Shown here piece by piece: positions 18,138-27,699 of a DNA stretch of 64,000 nt; the first letter of the stretch is position 1; every line of letters begins with the position of its first letter. The position numbers and the translations under genes were made by a program. Location: assembly GCF_009911265.1 (NCBI RefSeq), contig NZ_QXXA01000009.1, positions 62,001-126,000 of the forward strand. Direction: 5' to 3'. The notes beneath the pieces are model-generated. The model saw only the letters and a program-made list of their open reading frames with translations. It was not told the DNA's origin and searched no databases. The stretch comes from Senegalia massiliensis (GTDB taxonomy: Bacteria; Bacillota; Clostridia; Tissierellales; SIT17).

Positions 18138-18539
18138 TTATTTAGCATCAAATTTTAATTTAATTGTATCTGTCCCTGCTTGATTCCATGCAGGTTTTAC
18201 TTGAGCATAATAATAATGATTTGGCTCACCTGTATTATTATTGCCTGTATATGTCACTCCAGTATCTGGGATTGAACGATAGCTGCTTCTAACAGCTCCG
18301 TCTGAATTTACAAGTCTCAAACTAGGGCTTGACCACATTGTTTTTGCACTTGCATAAACTTTGAATTCATCACTAGTCGTCGTCTTTGTAGACCTTAATT
18401 TAGAGTTTGATGTTGTGTAAACGGTTGCATCATTTGTAAGTGAAAAAGTCCCATAGCTACTATAAGTTGCAAAAGCTACTTGTGATACTAATAATGTAAT
18501 TACAAACAATATTGTTATAACCTTTCTCTTTTTTCCCAA
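18138..18539 (-). CDS. Small secreted protein linked to an ABC transporter
   Basis: 133 residues with a clear signal peptide (KKRK, hydrophobic 8-22, cleavage likely after AFA at 24) and a mature part of about 109 residues rich in Ser, Thr, Asn and Tyr, with no cysteine. The C-terminal part HYYYAQVKPAWNQAG, then DTIKLKF, looks beta-stranded. I do not recognise the family. The layout, a secreted small protein followed by membrane proteins and an ATPase, recalls bacteriocin-with-immunity operons such as lactococcin 972 types, but no specific match is claimed. TTG start, 7 nt from AGGAGG, with a consensus promoter. Confidence 0.7.
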   Translation of the reverse strand: MGKKRKVITILFVITLLVSQVAFATYSSYGTFSLTNDATVYTTSNSKLRSTKTTTSDEFKVYASAKTMWSSPSLRLVNSDGAVRSSYRSIPDTGVTYTGNNNTGEPNHYYYAQVKPAWNQAGTDTIKLKFDAK

Positions 18540-18601
18540 TATAATTCCTCCTAAAAAGTCAAATGTTTTTTATATGGAATATATTGCATATGTATAACTA
18601 A

Positions 18602-18630
18602 ATTATACCATTACTTTGTTTATATGTAAA
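18602..18630 (-). promoter_or_regulatory. Promoter of the secreted-protein/ABC cassette
   Basis: TTTACA (18630-18625), exactly 17 bp, TATAAT (18607-18602) on the minus strand, about 60 bp ahead of the secreted-protein start. Confidence 0.75.
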
Positions 18631-18679
18631 TAACCAATTCCAAAAAAAGACAAAAATTTCTCTAAACTACCTTTAATAG

Positions 18680-18742
18680 AAAATAATAAAAGGCCAAAAT
18701 ATATAAATATTTTGACCTTTTAAACTAATTCCATTTTATATT
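18680..18742. repeat. 63-bp direct repeat, right copy (spoIVA 3' end and terminator)
   Basis: Identical to 15209-15271. This copy contains the last two spoIVA codons, its stop codon and its terminator, and is probably the original, since the SpoIVA C-terminus is conserved. Confidence 0.95.
18688..18721 (-). terminator. spoIVA terminator
   Basis: 15-bp stem with a 4-nt loop and T-rich tail on the minus strand, 15 bp after the spoIVA stop. Confidence 0.8.
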
Positions 18743-20214
18743 ATAATGCAAATTAACCCACCACTACCTTTATTAATTATTCTTTGTAGTGTTCTTTGTA
18801 TTTTGCTTCTAGCATCAATTGGCATCATATTAATTTTAGTTTGCAATTGTTCATTTACTAAATCATGTAGAGATTTTCCAAACATATTTGTTTCCCAAAT
18901 TTTTGCTGGATCACTCTCAAATTCTTCTAATAAATAATTTACTAATTCTTCACTTTGTTTTTCTGTTCCAATTATAGGCGATACCTCTGTAGCAATATCT
19001 GCTCTTATAAGGTGCAGTGAAGGTGCATTTGCTTTTAATTTAACACCAAACCTATGACCTTCTTTAAATGTTTCAGGTTCTAAAAGTTCTAATTCTTCTA
19101 TACTAGGAGATACTAATCCATATCCACTTTGCTTTACATCTTCTAATGCCTGTGCTATTCTATCATGCTCTTTTTTGATTTGTGAAAGTTTTGTTATCAG
19201 ATTTAGTATTTGATGTTCTCCTTTTATATCGTATCCTGTAGATTCACTTATTACATTATAGAATATACTATCATCTACAGCTAAATCTATATTTACTACT
19301 CCTTTTCCTAAGTTTATTTCATTAATATTTGTTTTTTCAACAACATCAGATTCAAATATATTTTCTACTGCTTTATTTATTTCACTTAATTTATGTATAC
19401 CTGAAGTATTTTCTTTTACAGTATCAATAATTTGTTTCTTCAAAGAATGCTTAGTACTTAGTCCATCTACCCAACCAGGTAAATCAATATTTACTTCTTG
19501 TATAGGAAATTCTAACAATACTTTATTTAGAGTAGATGTTATATCTTCTATTTCTAAATTCATACAATCAACAGCGATAACAGGAACATTATATTTTTCT
19601 TCTAAATTTTCTTTAAGTGCCACTGTACTATCAAGTGTTGGGTGCTTAGAATTTAAAAGTATAACAAATGGTTTATCTAATTCTTGAAGTTCTTTAACTA
19701 CTCTTTCCTCTGATGCAATATAACTTGACCTATCTATTTCTGTAAATGATCCATCTGTTGTAACAACTACCCCTATTGTAGAATGATCAGTTATTACCTT
19801 TCTTGTTCCTATCTCAGCAGCTTCTGCAAAAGGTATTTCTTTTTGATACCATGGTGTTGTAACCATTCTTGGCATATTATTCTCTTCATGACCTAATACA
19901 CCATCTACCAAATAACCTACACAGTCAACCATTCTTACCTTAAATTTAATATTATCATCTAAAACTAAATTTACAGCTTCACTTGGCACAAATTTAGGTT
20001 CTGTAGTAGTTATAGTTTTTCCTGCACCAGATTGAGGAAGTTCATCTTTTGCCCTTTCTTTTCTATGTTGGCTTTCTATGTTTGGAATTACTAACTTATC
20101 CATGAATTTTTTGATGAATGTTGATTTGCCTGTTCTTACTGGTCCCACAACTCCAATATAAATATCTCCGTCTGTTCTTTCAGAGATTTCTTTATATATA
20201 TTGAACTTATCCAC
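18736..20214 (-). CDS. spoIVA: Stage IV sporulation protein A (spore coat morphogenetic ATPase)
   Basis: Coat basement-layer ATPase that polymerises on the forespore surface. 492 residues, the same length as the B. subtilis protein. Walker A GPVRTGKST lies at 24-32; MVDCVGY is the Walker B-like region and the conserved C-terminus is IINKGSGGLICII. GTG start behind GGAGG. It marks the organism as a spore former. It would be expected to use sigma-E; I could not assign a convincing sigma-E promoter in the 155 bp upstream. Confidence 0.96.
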   Translation of the reverse strand: MDKFNIYKEISERTDGDIYIGVVGPVRTGKSTFIKKFMDKLVIPNIESQHRKERAKDELPQSGAGKTITTTEPKFVPSEAVNLVLDDNIKFKVRMVDCVGYLVDGVLGHEENNMPRMVTTPWYQKEIPFAEAAEIGTRKVITDHSTIGVVVTTDGSFTEIDRSSYIASEERVVKELQELDKPFVILLNSKHPTLDSTVALKENLEEKYNVPVIAVDCMNLEIEDITSTLNKVLLEFPIQEVNIDLPGWVDGLSTKHSLKKQIIDTVKENTSGIHKLSEINKAVENIFESDVVEKTNINEINLGKGVVNIDLAVDDSIFYNVISESTGYDIKGEHQILNLITKLSQIKKEHDRIAQALEDVKQSGYGLVSPSIEELELLEPETFKEGHRFGVKLKANAPSLHLIRADIATEVSPIIGTEKQSEELVNYLLEEFESDPAKIWETNMFGKSLHDLVNEQLQTKINMMPIDARSKIQRTLQRIINKGSGGLICIII

Positions 20215-20315
20215 TAACGTCGCCTCCTTTATAAATTAAACAAAATCATATATCTTCTTAAAGTATATATATTGAAGTTGTACCGATAATATTACAAGCT
20301 TTAAAAAAAATATAA

Positions 20316-20357
20316 AAAAATGTTTAAAGTATTAATATTAATACTTTAAACATTTTT
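20316..20357 (-). terminator. Terminator of the der-plsY-gpsA operon
   Basis: Perfect 42-nt palindrome (21-nt arms, AAAAATGTTTAAAG...), followed on the minus strand by T-rich DNA, 14 bp after the gpsA stop. Confidence 0.8.
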
Positions 20358-20370
20358 AAAATCTGTTTAT

Positions 20371-21372
20371 CTACATTTCTACTTCATGAGTTTTATCTCT
20401 AAGCATTAAATTTATTACAGAATTCTTTACATCTTTTCCTTTATATAAAACTCCATATATTGCATTTACTATAGGCATTTCAACATCTAATTTCTTTGCT
20501 AAATTATATGCTGATTTAGAAGTTTTAATACCTTCAACTACCATTCCAACTATACTACTTGCTTCTTCCATTGAATGTCCTTCTCCAATTTTTATACCAG
20601 CTCTTCTATTTCTACTATGCATACTTGTGCAAGTTACTATTAAGTCACCGATTCCAGAAAGTCCCGCAAAAGTCATAGAATTTGCTCCCATTTTTTCACC
20701 AAGTCTTGCTATTTCAATTATTCCTCTATTCATAAGAGCAGCTTTAGTATTATCTCCATATCCAAGTCCATCTGATATACCTGCTCCAAGTGCTATTACA
20801 TTTTTAAGAGCTCCTCCAAGTTCTACACCTATAACATCTTCATTTGTATAAACTCTAAACTTAGGAGTCATAAAAAATTCTTGTACATATAAACCTACAT
20901 CCTCATATTTAGAAGCTACTACTATAGCAGTAGGAATGTCTTTTGCAACTTCTTCTGCATGAGATGGCCCTGATAATACAGCATATTTAGAATTAGGTAT
21001 TAATTCTTCAACAATTTCTGAAATTCTATAAAGTGTATCTACCTCTATACCTTTTGCTACATTAACTATTATTTGACCAGGCTTTATATCATCTTTTATT
21101 TTTTCAATAGTATTTCTAACTGCTTGAGTTGGTACTGCTAATAATAAAATATCTTTATTTTTTATTGTTTTATCAATACTAGAAGTTATATTTATATTAT
21201 TTGGAAGAATTACTCCAGGTAAATACTGAATATTTTCTCTAGCCTCACTCATTTGTGAAGCTTTTTCTTCATTTCTAACCCATAAATCAACTTCTACGCC
21301 TTTTTTAGCTAACAATATACTAAGAGCAGTGCCCCAACTACCGCCTCCTAATACACCTATACTTTCACTCAT
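20371..21372 (-). CDS. gpsA: NAD(P)H-dependent glycerol-3-phosphate dehydrogenase
   Basis: Makes sn-glycerol-3-phosphate from dihydroxyacetone phosphate for phospholipid synthesis. 333 residues; N-terminal Rossmann motif GGGSWGTAL, then VLSGPSHAEE, the substrate region with GALKNVIALG and AGLSGIGDLIVTC. ATG behind AGGAGG. Next to plsY, which uses its product. Confidence 0.95.
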   Translation of the reverse strand: MSESIGVLGGGSWGTALSILLAKKGVEVDLWVRNEEKASQMSEARENIQYLPGVILPNNINITSSIDKTIKNKDILLLAVPTQAVRNTIEKIKDDIKPGQIIVNVAKGIEVDTLYRISEIVEELIPNSKYAVLSGPSHAEEVAKDIPTAIVVASKYEDVGLYVQEFFMTPKFRVYTNEDVIGVELGGALKNVIALGAGISDGLGYGDNTKAALMNRGIIEIARLGEKMGANSMTFAGLSGIGDLIVTCTSMHSRNRRAGIKIGEGHSMEEASSIVGMVVEGIKTSKSAYNLAKKLDVEMPIVNAIYGVLYKGKDVKNSVINLMLRDKTHEVEM

Positions 21373-21382
21373 ATAAATCCTC

Positions 21383-21982
21383 CTATTTTGCTTTTTCTCC
21401 TATTTTGGATTCACATCCATCTAGTAATCTTTTTATATTAGATTTATGTCTAATTATCGCTAATAATGCTAATGCTGTCAAGAATAAAATATATTCTAAA
21501 TTAAAAGGCCGTATTATAATTAATCCAATAAAAGGCACTAATGATATAGCAGAAACAGAACCAAGAGATACATATTTAGTTATTATTATTATTATTATTC
21601 CTATTATTATTGCAATTAGAGCAGGTATAGGATGAATAAAAGTTGCAGCACCAATTGTTGTTGCAATTCCTTTACCACCTTTAAATTTAAGTACAATAGG
21701 AAAATCATGTCCTATTACTGCAAATAACCCTGCTATAAGTCCTCCCATATCTCCAAGTAGCATTTCCCCTATTATAACTGCTATAACACCTTTTAAAGCA
21801 TCAAAAATAAAAGTTACAATAGCAATTTTTTTCCCAAAAACTCTTAAAGCATTTGTAGCTCCAGCATTTCCACTACCTTTTGTTCTAATATCAATTCTTT
21901 TGATTAATTTTCCTAAGATATAAGATGTGGAAAAATTACCGATTGCATATGCTATTAGGGCTACTAAAAGGATATCTCTCAA
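21383..21982 (-). CDS. plsY: Acyl-phosphate:glycerol-3-phosphate acyltransferase
   Basis: Membrane enzyme that transfers an acyl group from acyl phosphate to glycerol-3-phosphate. 199 residues and about five helices; conserved motifs SGNAGATN, GHDFPIVLKFKGGKGIAT and VSLGSVSA. TTG at 21982 is chosen because it is 7 nt from AAGGGGG and follows the der stop by one base; the longer start at 22009 lies inside der. Works directly with gpsA downstream. Confidence 0.93.
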   Translation of the reverse strand: MRDILLVALIAYAIGNFSTSYILGKLIKRIDIRTKGSGNAGATNALRVFGKKIAIVTFIFDALKGVIAVIIGEMLLGDMGGLIAGLFAVIGHDFPIVLKFKGGKGIATTIGAATFIHPIPALIAIIIGIIIIIITKYVSLGSVSAISLVPFIGLIIIRPFNLEYILFLTALALLAIIRHKSNIKRLLDGCESKIGEKAK

Positions 21983-21983
21983 A

Positions 21984-23300
21984 TTATTTCCCCCTTTCTC
22001 TAAATTCAAATAGAATAGGTGTACCTTCTAGTCCAAAAGAAGCTCTTAATTGATTTTCTAGATATCTAGCATATGAAAAGTGCATTAATTCTTTATCATT
22101 TACAAAAATTATAAACTTAGGTGGCTTTGATGCAGCTTGTGTTGCATAAAATATCTTAAGTCTTCTACCTTTGTCAGAAGGTGGTTGATTCATAAGAATA
22201 GCCTCACCAACTATATCGTTTAATACTCCAGTTTTTATTCTCATAGAATGATTATTTGATACAACTTTAATCAAGTCAAGAATTCTATTTATTCTCTTTC
22301 CTGTTAAAGCAGATACAAGTAATATTGGTGCATAAGTCATAAATGGTAGTCCTTCTCTAACTTCCTTTTCAAACTTCAAATAGGTTTTGTCTTCTTTTTC
22401 TATTAAGTCCCATTTATTAACTAAAATTATAGCTGCTCTACCGTTATCATGTGCATAACCAGCTATTTTTTTATCCTGCTCTGTAACTCCTTCTTCAGCA
22501 TCAATTACAATTAAACATACATCTGATCTTTCAATAGCTGTAAGAGCTCTTACAACACTATATCTTTCAATGTTCTCAGTTATCTTTTTTCTTTTTCTCA
22601 TTCCAGCAGTATCAATGAAAACATATTTTTCATCTCCCACATTAAAAGGAGTATCAATAGCATCTCTTGTAGTGCCTGGAATATTACTTACAATTACTCT
22701 ATCTTCTCCTAGAATTTTATTTATAAGAGAACTTTTCCCTGCATTTGGCTTTCCTATAACTGCAACTCTAGTTATATCTTCTTCATATCCAGTGTCTTTA
22801 TCATCTGGAAAATTAGATATAACTTCATCAAGTAAATCTCCTATACCATATCCATGACTTGCAGATATCATTATTGGTTCTGATAACCCTAATTCATAAA
22901 ATTCATATATAGTATTAGGAGGTGTATGAGAATCCACTTTATTAGCTACTAATATAACCTTTCTATTAGATTTTCTAAGCATATTTGCAACTTCTCTATC
23001 TGTAGAAGTTAAACCTTCTTTCCCATCTACCATAAAAAGTATTACATCTGCTGTTTCTATTGCAATTTCAGCTTGTGTACGCATTTGAGATAAAATAATA
23101 TCTTCACTATTTGGTTCTATACCTCCAGTATCTATCATATTAAAATAATTGTTTAGCCATTCACCTTCAGCATATATTCTATCTCTTGTAACTCCTGGTT
23201 CATCTTCTACTATTGATATTCTTTTTCCTGCAATTCTGTTAAACAAAGTCGATTTACCTACATTTGGTCTTCCAACTATAGCAAGTATCGGTCTTCCCAT
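21984..23300 (-). CDS. der: Ribosome-assembly GTPase Der (EngA)
   Basis: Double-GTPase needed for 50S assembly. 438 residues: first GTPase with GRPNVGKST (9-17), DTGG and NKVD; second with [17 protein letters not shown] and NKWD; then the KH-like domain ending in [12 protein letters not shown] start behind AGAGGTGATG. In an operon DUF512-der-plsY-gpsA. Confidence 0.96.
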   Translation of the reverse strand: MGRPILAIVGRPNVGKSTLFNRIAGKRISIVEDEPGVTRDRIYAEGEWLNNYFNMIDTGGIEPNSEDIILSQMRTQAEIAIETADVILFMVDGKEGLTSTDREVANMLRKSNRKVILVANKVDSHTPPNTIYEFYELGLSEPIMISASHGYGIGDLLDEVISNFPDDKDTGYEEDITRVAVIGKPNAGKSSLINKILGEDRVIVSNIPGTTRDAIDTPFNVGDEKYVFIDTAGMRKRKKITENIERYSVVRALTAIERSDVCLIVIDAEEGVTEQDKKIAGYAHDNGRAAIILVNKWDLIEKEDKTYLKFEKEVREGLPFMTYAPILLVSALTGKRINRILDLIKVVSNNHSMRIKTGVLNDIVGEAILMNQPPSDKGRRLKIFYATQAASKPPKFIIFVNDKELMHFSYARYLENQLRASFGLEGTPILFEFRERGK

Positions 23301-23310
23301 ATCATCACCT

Positions 23311-24633
23311 CTAATTTATTAATGTATTTATAAAATCTTTTCCATTTACCTTAGATATACGTATATCTTTTTGTATTTCGTTTTTTATATCACTAACAGT
23401 TAAATCATCTAAAAATACTTCTTCTCCACTTCTTAGCATTGATTCAGGTATAACAAGTTCATCAAATTCTTCATTTATAACATTTTTAATTAAATCTCTT
23501 CCTGTAACTAAACCTGAAACAGTAATAGTATGACCAAAAAAGTCATTTTTAACTTCAATAACTTTAATTTTTAATCCAGAAATATTTTCACTTATAATTT
23601 TAGCAATCCTCTTCATATAATCATATGCAAGAGTTCCAGTTGCAAGTAGTACTGTTTTATTTATATTTATATTCGTTATATTTTTTAATTCATTTTCTAT
23701 ACTAGATTTAAAATCTCGAAGCAATCCTACGCCATTTTCTATTTGAGGAAATCCTTCATAATCTTCATAGCTAGGTAATTTCCAAGCAGCTAAAACATAA
23801 AATTCATCTGATGCGAATATAAACCTACTACCAAATTCATATAAATATTTTCTTTGGTAGCTACTTACTTCTTTTAAAAGTTTTATAGATTTTTCTTTAT
23901 CATAACTATCTATTTTTTTTAATCCTGCTCTATGCTTTGTAATACCCACAGGTACAACTGCTACACTTTCAACATTTGGATAAAGTTTTGATAAATCATT
24001 AAGAGTTCTTTTAAGTTCTATTCCATCATTTATTCCAGGTATTAAAACAATTTGTGCATTCATTTTTATATTTGCTTTATTAAATCTCTTTAATATATCA
24101 TATAATTTGCCTGCATTTTTATTATTTAACATCTGCTTTCTCAATTCTTTATTTGTAGTATGAACAGATATATTTATAGGACTAATTCTATACCTTATGA
24201 TTCTATCTATTTCTTCATCACTCATATTAGTAAGAGTAATAAAGTTGCCTTGTAAAAATGATAACCTAGAGTCATCATCTTTAAAATATAATGTCTCTCT
24301 CATATTTTCAGGCAATTGATCAATAAAACAAAACATACAATTATTTCTACATCTTTTTGCTTTGTCTATCAATGAATTAGAAAATTCTATACCTAAATCT
24401 TCATCATATTCTTTTTCTATTTCTAAATCCCATATTTCACCATTTAACTTTTTTATTGTTACCACTATATAATCATCTGCTATATGAAATTTATAATCAA
24501 TAATATCTTTTATTTCATTATTATTGATAGAAATAAGTATATCACCAACTTCTACATCAAGTTCCTCTGCTATACTATTTTCTTTTACACTTTCTATTAT
24601 ATTTATATTATCATCAATATTACGTAATTCCAT
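23311..24633 (-). CDS. DUF512 family radical-SAM protein with PDZ-like domain
   Basis: 440-residue DUF512 protein. A PDZ-like N-terminus ([19 protein letters not shown], residues 18-36) is followed by a radical-SAM-type cluster motif CRNNCMFC, the segment [16 protein letters not shown], and the DUF512 C-terminal half. The reaction is not established; the family is a frequent neighbour of der in clostridia. ATG start behind AGGAAGGA. Confidence 0.88.
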   Translation of the reverse strand: MELRNIDDNINIIESVKENSIAEELDVEVGDILISINNNEIKDIIDYKFHIADDYIVVTIKKLNGEIWDLEIEKEYDEDLGIEFSNSLIDKAKRCRNNCMFCFIDQLPENMRETLYFKDDDSRLSFLQGNFITLTNMSDEEIDRIIRYRISPINISVHTTNKELRKQMLNNKNAGKLYDILKRFNKANIKMNAQIVLIPGINDGIELKRTLNDLSKLYPNVESVAVVPVGITKHRAGLKKIDSYDKEKSIKLLKEVSSYQRKYLYEFGSRFIFASDEFYVLAAWKLPSYEDYEGFPQIENGVGLLRDFKSSIENELKNITNININKTVLLATGTLAYDYMKRIAKIISENISGLKIKVIEVKNDFFGHTITVSGLVTGRDLIKNVINEEFDELVIPESMLRSGEEVFLDDLTVSDIKNEIQKDIRISKVNGKDFINTLIN

Positions 24634-24668
24634 TATTTTGTCCTTCCTAATTAGTACCTGGTATTAAC

Positions 24669-24674
24669 ATTATA
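24669..24674 (-). promoter_or_regulatory. Extended -10 promoter of the DUF512-der-plsY-gpsA operon
   Basis: TGGTATAAT on the minus strand gives an extended -10 (TGnTATAAT) about 36 bp before the DUF512 start. No good -35 is visible. The -10 lies inside a small inverted repeat GGTAT...ATACC. Confidence 0.5.
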
Positions 24675-24744
24675 CCACAACACCTTATATTTTCCTATCA
24701 TACTTAGGTATACTATCATTATATTTCACAAAAATCAAGAAAAA

Positions 24745-24767
24745 AAGAGTGCTATATAAGCACTCTT
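24745..24767 (-). terminator. glyA terminator
   Basis: AAGAGTGC/GCACTCTT stem followed by TTTTTCTTG on the minus strand. The 5' arm is inside the last codons of glyA. Confidence 0.85.
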
Positions 24768-25990
24768 GATGGTAAATCAAATTTAGCTGTAAGTTCATGT
24801 ACTTCATTTTTAAGTTTTTCTGGATCATCCTTTTTAGTTATAGCTCTATAAATAATATCTGCTATTATATCCATTTCTTCTTCTTTCATATTTCTTGTTG
24901 TAACAGCAGGAGTACCAATTCTTACCCCACTAGTTACAAAAGGTGATTCTTTATCAAATGGTATAGTATTTTTGTTTACTGTAATATCAACATCAGTAAG
25001 TAGCTTTTCTGCTTCTTTTCCTGTTAAGCCATTAGCTTTTGCATCTATTAAAATTAAGTGATTGTCTGTTCCTCCCGAAACAAGTGTTAGTCCTCTATCA
25101 ACTAATCCTTTTGCTAGAGCTTTAGCATTACTTATAACTTGTTTTTGATAGTCCTTAAAATCATCACTTAAAGCTTCTTTAAATGCCACTGCCTTTGCAG
25201 CTATAATATGCATAAGTGGTCCACCTTGTATACCAGGGAATATGGCTTTATCAACTTTTTTTGCATATTCTGATTTACAAAGTATAGCTCCACCACGAGG
25301 TCCTCTTAATGTTTTGTGAGTTGTAGTAGTTACAAAATCAGCATATTCTACTGGATTCATATGAAGACCTGCTGCTACAAGTCCTGCTATATGTGCCATA
25401 TCAACCATTAAATAGGCCCCAACTTCATCAGCAATATCTCTAAACTTTGAAAAATCTATCTCTCTTGGATAAGCACTTGCTCCTGCAACTATTAATTTCG
25501 GTTTATTTTCTTTTGCTATATTTAAAACTTCATCATAATCTATTTTATGAGTATCTTTATTTACTCCATATGAAATGAAATTATAATATGTTCCAGAAAT
25601 GTTCACAGGACTACCATGAGTTAAGTGTCCACCATGAGATAAATTCATACCCAAAACTGTATCTCCGGGTTCAAGTATACTAAAATAAACCCCTAAGTTT
25701 GCATTTGAACCAGAATGTGGTTGAACATTTACATGATCTGCTCCAAAGAGTTCCTTGAGTCTTTCACGAGCTAAGTCTTCAGCTTGGTCTACAAATTCAC
25801 ATCCTGCATAGTATCGTTTTCCAGGGTATCCTTCTGCATATTTATTTGTAAGTATACTTCCTGCAGCTTCTAAAACTGAATCTGTTACATAATTTTCTGA
25901 CGCTATTAACTCAAGCCCTTCTTTTTGTCTTTTATACTCTTTGTTTATAATATTAAATAATTCTTCATCATGCTTTTCAAGATTTTTCAA
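24752..25990 (-). CDS. glyA: Serine hydroxymethyltransferase
   Basis: PLP enzyme interconverting serine and glycine and loading tetrahydrofolate with one-carbon units. 412 residues; conserved [17 protein letters not shown], the PLP-lysine motif [14 protein letters not shown], and [14 protein letters not shown] start 9 nt from AAAGGTG. Own promoter and terminator; divergent from the ThrE-type exporter genes. Confidence 0.96.
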   Translation of the reverse strand: MKNLEKHDEELFNIINKEYKRQKEGLELIASENYVTDSVLEAAGSILTNKYAEGYPGKRYYAGCEFVDQAEDLARERLKELFGADHVNVQPHSGSNANLGVYFSILEPGDTVLGMNLSHGGHLTHGSPVNISGTYYNFISYGVNKDTHKIDYDEVLNIAKENKPKLIVAGASAYPREIDFSKFRDIADEVGAYLMVDMAHIAGLVAAGLHMNPVEYADFVTTTTHKTLRGPRGGAILCKSEYAKKVDKAIFPGIQGGPLMHIIAAKAVAFKEALSDDFKDYQKQVISNAKALAKGLVDRGLTLVSGGTDNHLILIDAKANGLTGKEAEKLLTDVDITVNKNTIPFDKESPFVTSGVRIGTPAVTTRNMKEEEMDIIADIIYRAITKKDDPEKLKNEVHELTAKFDLPSRVLI

Positions 25991-26021
25991 TTCATCATCA
26001 CCTTTCTTCTAGTTTACTTTA

Positions 26022-26050
26022 ATAATAAACAAAAAAAAAGTATTAGTCAA
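26022..26050 (-). promoter_or_regulatory. glyA promoter
   Basis: TTGACT (26050-26045), 17 bp, TATTAT (26027-26022) on the minus strand. Confidence 0.7.
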
Positions 26051-26058
26051 ATATTTTA

Positions 26059-26086
26059 TTGTTTATTATTTCATAGATGTTATAAT
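26059..26086 (+). promoter_or_regulatory. Promoter of the ThrE-type exporter pair
   Basis: TTGTTT (26059-26064), 16 bp, TATAAT (26081-26086). Back to back with the glyA promoter; the two -35 boxes are 8 bp apart. Confidence 0.6.
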
Positions 26087-26136
26087 AATATAATAAATGT
26101 TGTGTTTTAAAAAATCCATTGTATAAAGGTGATTAG

Positions 26137-26943
26137 ATGGAAAAAAGTGAAATAAAAAATTTATTAATATTATCAATTCTTGCAGGAAAAATAATGCTCC
26201 GTAATGGTGCTGAAACATATAGAGTTGAAGATACAATAACAAGAATATGTAAGTCTAGAAATATAGATTTTGTAGAAACATTTGTAACCCCTACTGGTAT
26301 ATTCTTATCTGTTGAGCATAATGATGAATTATTTTCTTATATTAAAAGAATTAATTCTATATCAATTGATCTTCATAAAATTGAAAAGGTGAATGATTTC
26401 TCAAGAAAGTTTGTATCTACAAATATGTCAATTTCTGAAGGAATAAAAACATTGACTTTGATAGATAAGTTAGATCCTTATAAAAATACATTAAGGTATT
26501 TATTTGGTGGTCTCGCTGGAAGTTTCTTCACCTTAATGTTTGATGGTAATTTGTTTGATTTTATAGCTTCATTTATTACTAGTACATCATTAGTTATATT
26601 ATTAGATTTTATAAAAAAACTTCCACTAACTTTTTTTCTATCAAATGTTATAGGCGGTATATTTGTTACTTTATTTTCAGTTATTTTATATAGCTTTAAT
26701 ATTGGAAACAATATAAATAATGTTATAATAGGATCACTTATGTTATTAGTCCCTGGGGTAGCAATTACAAATGCAATTAGAGACTCAATATCTGGCGACT
26801 TTGTATCAGGTATATCTCGAGCAGTAGAAGCTACTATAATAGCTCTTGCTATAGCTTTAGGGGTTGGAGTAACACTTAGGATGGTAATTAATACATTTGG
26901 GGATATAGACAGTATAAGGAGTGCAATTAATGCTTTATTTTAA
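26137..26943 (+). CDS. Threonine/serine exporter family protein, ThrE N-terminal part (YjjP-like)
   Basis: 268 residues of the DUF1212/YjjP family: a soluble N-terminal half with AGKIMLRNGAETYRVEDTI and then about five membrane helices. In Corynebacterium ThrE this is one half of a single amino-acid exporter; here the halves are two overlapping genes, as in E. coli YjjP/YjjB. Substrate unknown. ATG behind AAAGGTG. Confidence 0.85.
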   Translation: MEKSEIKNLLILSILAGKIMLRNGAETYRVEDTITRICKSRNIDFVETFVTPTGIFLSVEHNDELFSYIKRINSISIDLHKIEKVNDFSRKFVSTNMSISEGIKTLTLIDKLDPYKNTLRYLFGGLAGSFFTLMFDGNLFDFIASFITSTSLVILLDFIKKLPLTFFLSNVIGGIFVTLFSVILYSFNIGNNINNVIIGSLMLLVPGVAITNAIRDSISGDFVSGISRAVEATIIALAIALGVGVTLRMVINTFGDIDSIRSAINALF

Positions 26944-27376
26944 ACATTTTATATTTGCTTTCATTTCTACCGTAGGATTTTCAATTATTTTTAATATATC
27001 AAGAGATTGTATTATAAAGTCTGGTATAAATGGTGCTGTTGGTTGGATAATTTACATCATATTTGTTGAGCATCTAAATTCTCCTGTAATGGGCTCTTTC
27101 TTTGGAGCTTTAAGTGTGGGTATATTAGGTGAATTTTTTGCTAGAAGATTTAAAAAACCTGCTACAGTGTTTATAATTCCAGGAATAGTCCCACTTGTTC
27201 CAGGATCAGGTATGTATTACACTATGCTTGCAGTTACAGAAAAAAGATTTATTGATGCGGCAGAAATAGGAAGTGAAACTATATTTATCGCTGCAGCTAT
27301 TGCATCTGCAATAATAATTTCTATTTCAACTGCTAAAATAATTAGAGAATCTAGAGCTAAAAGGTTGTATAAATAA
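26930..27376 (+). CDS. Threonine/serine exporter family protein, ThrE C-terminal part (YjjB-like)
   Basis: 148 residues with about five helices, including GFSIIFNISRD, PVMGSFFGALSVGILGEFFARR and IIPGIVPLVPGSGMYYTM, typical of the YjjB/DUF3815 half. ATG at 26930 is 8 nt from AAGGAG and lies inside the 3' end of the upstream gene, so the two halves are co-translated. The longer GTG at 26921 overlaps the ribosome-binding site. Confidence 0.85.
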   Translation: MLYFKHFIFAFISTVGFSIIFNISRDCIIKSGINGAVGWIIYIIFVEHLNSPVMGSFFGALSVGILGEFFARRFKKPATVFIIPGIVPLVPGSGMYYTMLAVTEKRFIDAAEIGSETIFIAAAIASAIIISISTAKIIRESRAKRLYK

Positions 27377-27409
27377 AAATTGCTATCCTAATTTAGGATA
27401 GCAATTTTT
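27375..27409. terminator. Bidirectional terminator between the ThrE pair and csoR
   Basis: 35-nt palindrome with 17-bp arms (AAAAATTGCTATCCTAA) and T/A runs on both sides, touching the csoR-like stop codon. Serves the two convergent operons. Confidence 0.85.
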
Positions 27410-27681
27410 TAATTATTATATTTTATAATTATATTTATTAAATTTTGTATAGCTTCTTCACTATCTTTACCTTCTATTATATCTTTTTTAATACAGTTTT
27501 TAGTATAATTTTCTAAAATTATACCACCTACTTTGTTAAGTGCAGATTTTGCAGCTACAATTTGAGTAAGTATATCAGCACAATATTTATCTTCTTCTAC
27601 CATTCTTTGAATTCCTTTTATCTGACCCTCTATTTTTCTAAGTCTTGTTATAGAACTCTTTTTAGTATCTATATCTTTCAT
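27409..27681 (-). CDS. CsoR/FrmR/RcnR-family regulator lacking the copper-ligand histidine
   Basis: 90-residue all-helical DNA-binding repressor of the CsoR superfamily. With ATG at 27681 (8 nt from GGAGG) the family cysteines are C34 and C63, spaced as in copper-sensing CsoR (C36/C65), but the middle ligand, His61 in CsoR, is Tyr59. Loss of histidine argues against a Cu(I) sensor and is compatible with a thiol or persulfide sensor of the CstR kind; this is inference. It follows an RseC-like redox membrane protein by 18 bp. Confidence 0.85.
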   Translation of the reverse strand: MKDIDTKKSSITRLRKIEGQIKGIQRMVEEDKYCADILTQIVAAKSALNKVGGIILENYTKNCIKKDIIEGKDSEEAIQNLINIIIKYNN

Positions 27682-27699
27682 ATTAAATTCCTCCATAAG

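Noticed and set aside
18138-18539. Lactococcin 972-type bacteriocin
   Set aside because: Only the operon style and Ser/Thr/Tyr-rich secreted protein recall it; no convincing motif match, and the large characteristic membrane protein is absent.
15209-18742. Insertion-sequence target-site duplication
   Set aside because: 63 bp is much longer than known target duplications and no transposase or terminal inverted repeats were seen.
20215-20315. Sigma-E promoter for spoIVA
   Set aside because: GTAATATT and an AT-rich -10-like stretch occur, but spacing and -10 match are too poor to report as a feature.
25991-26136. Glycine or other riboswitch upstream of glyA
   Set aside because: The leader after the promoter is about 25 nt, too short for a riboswitch.
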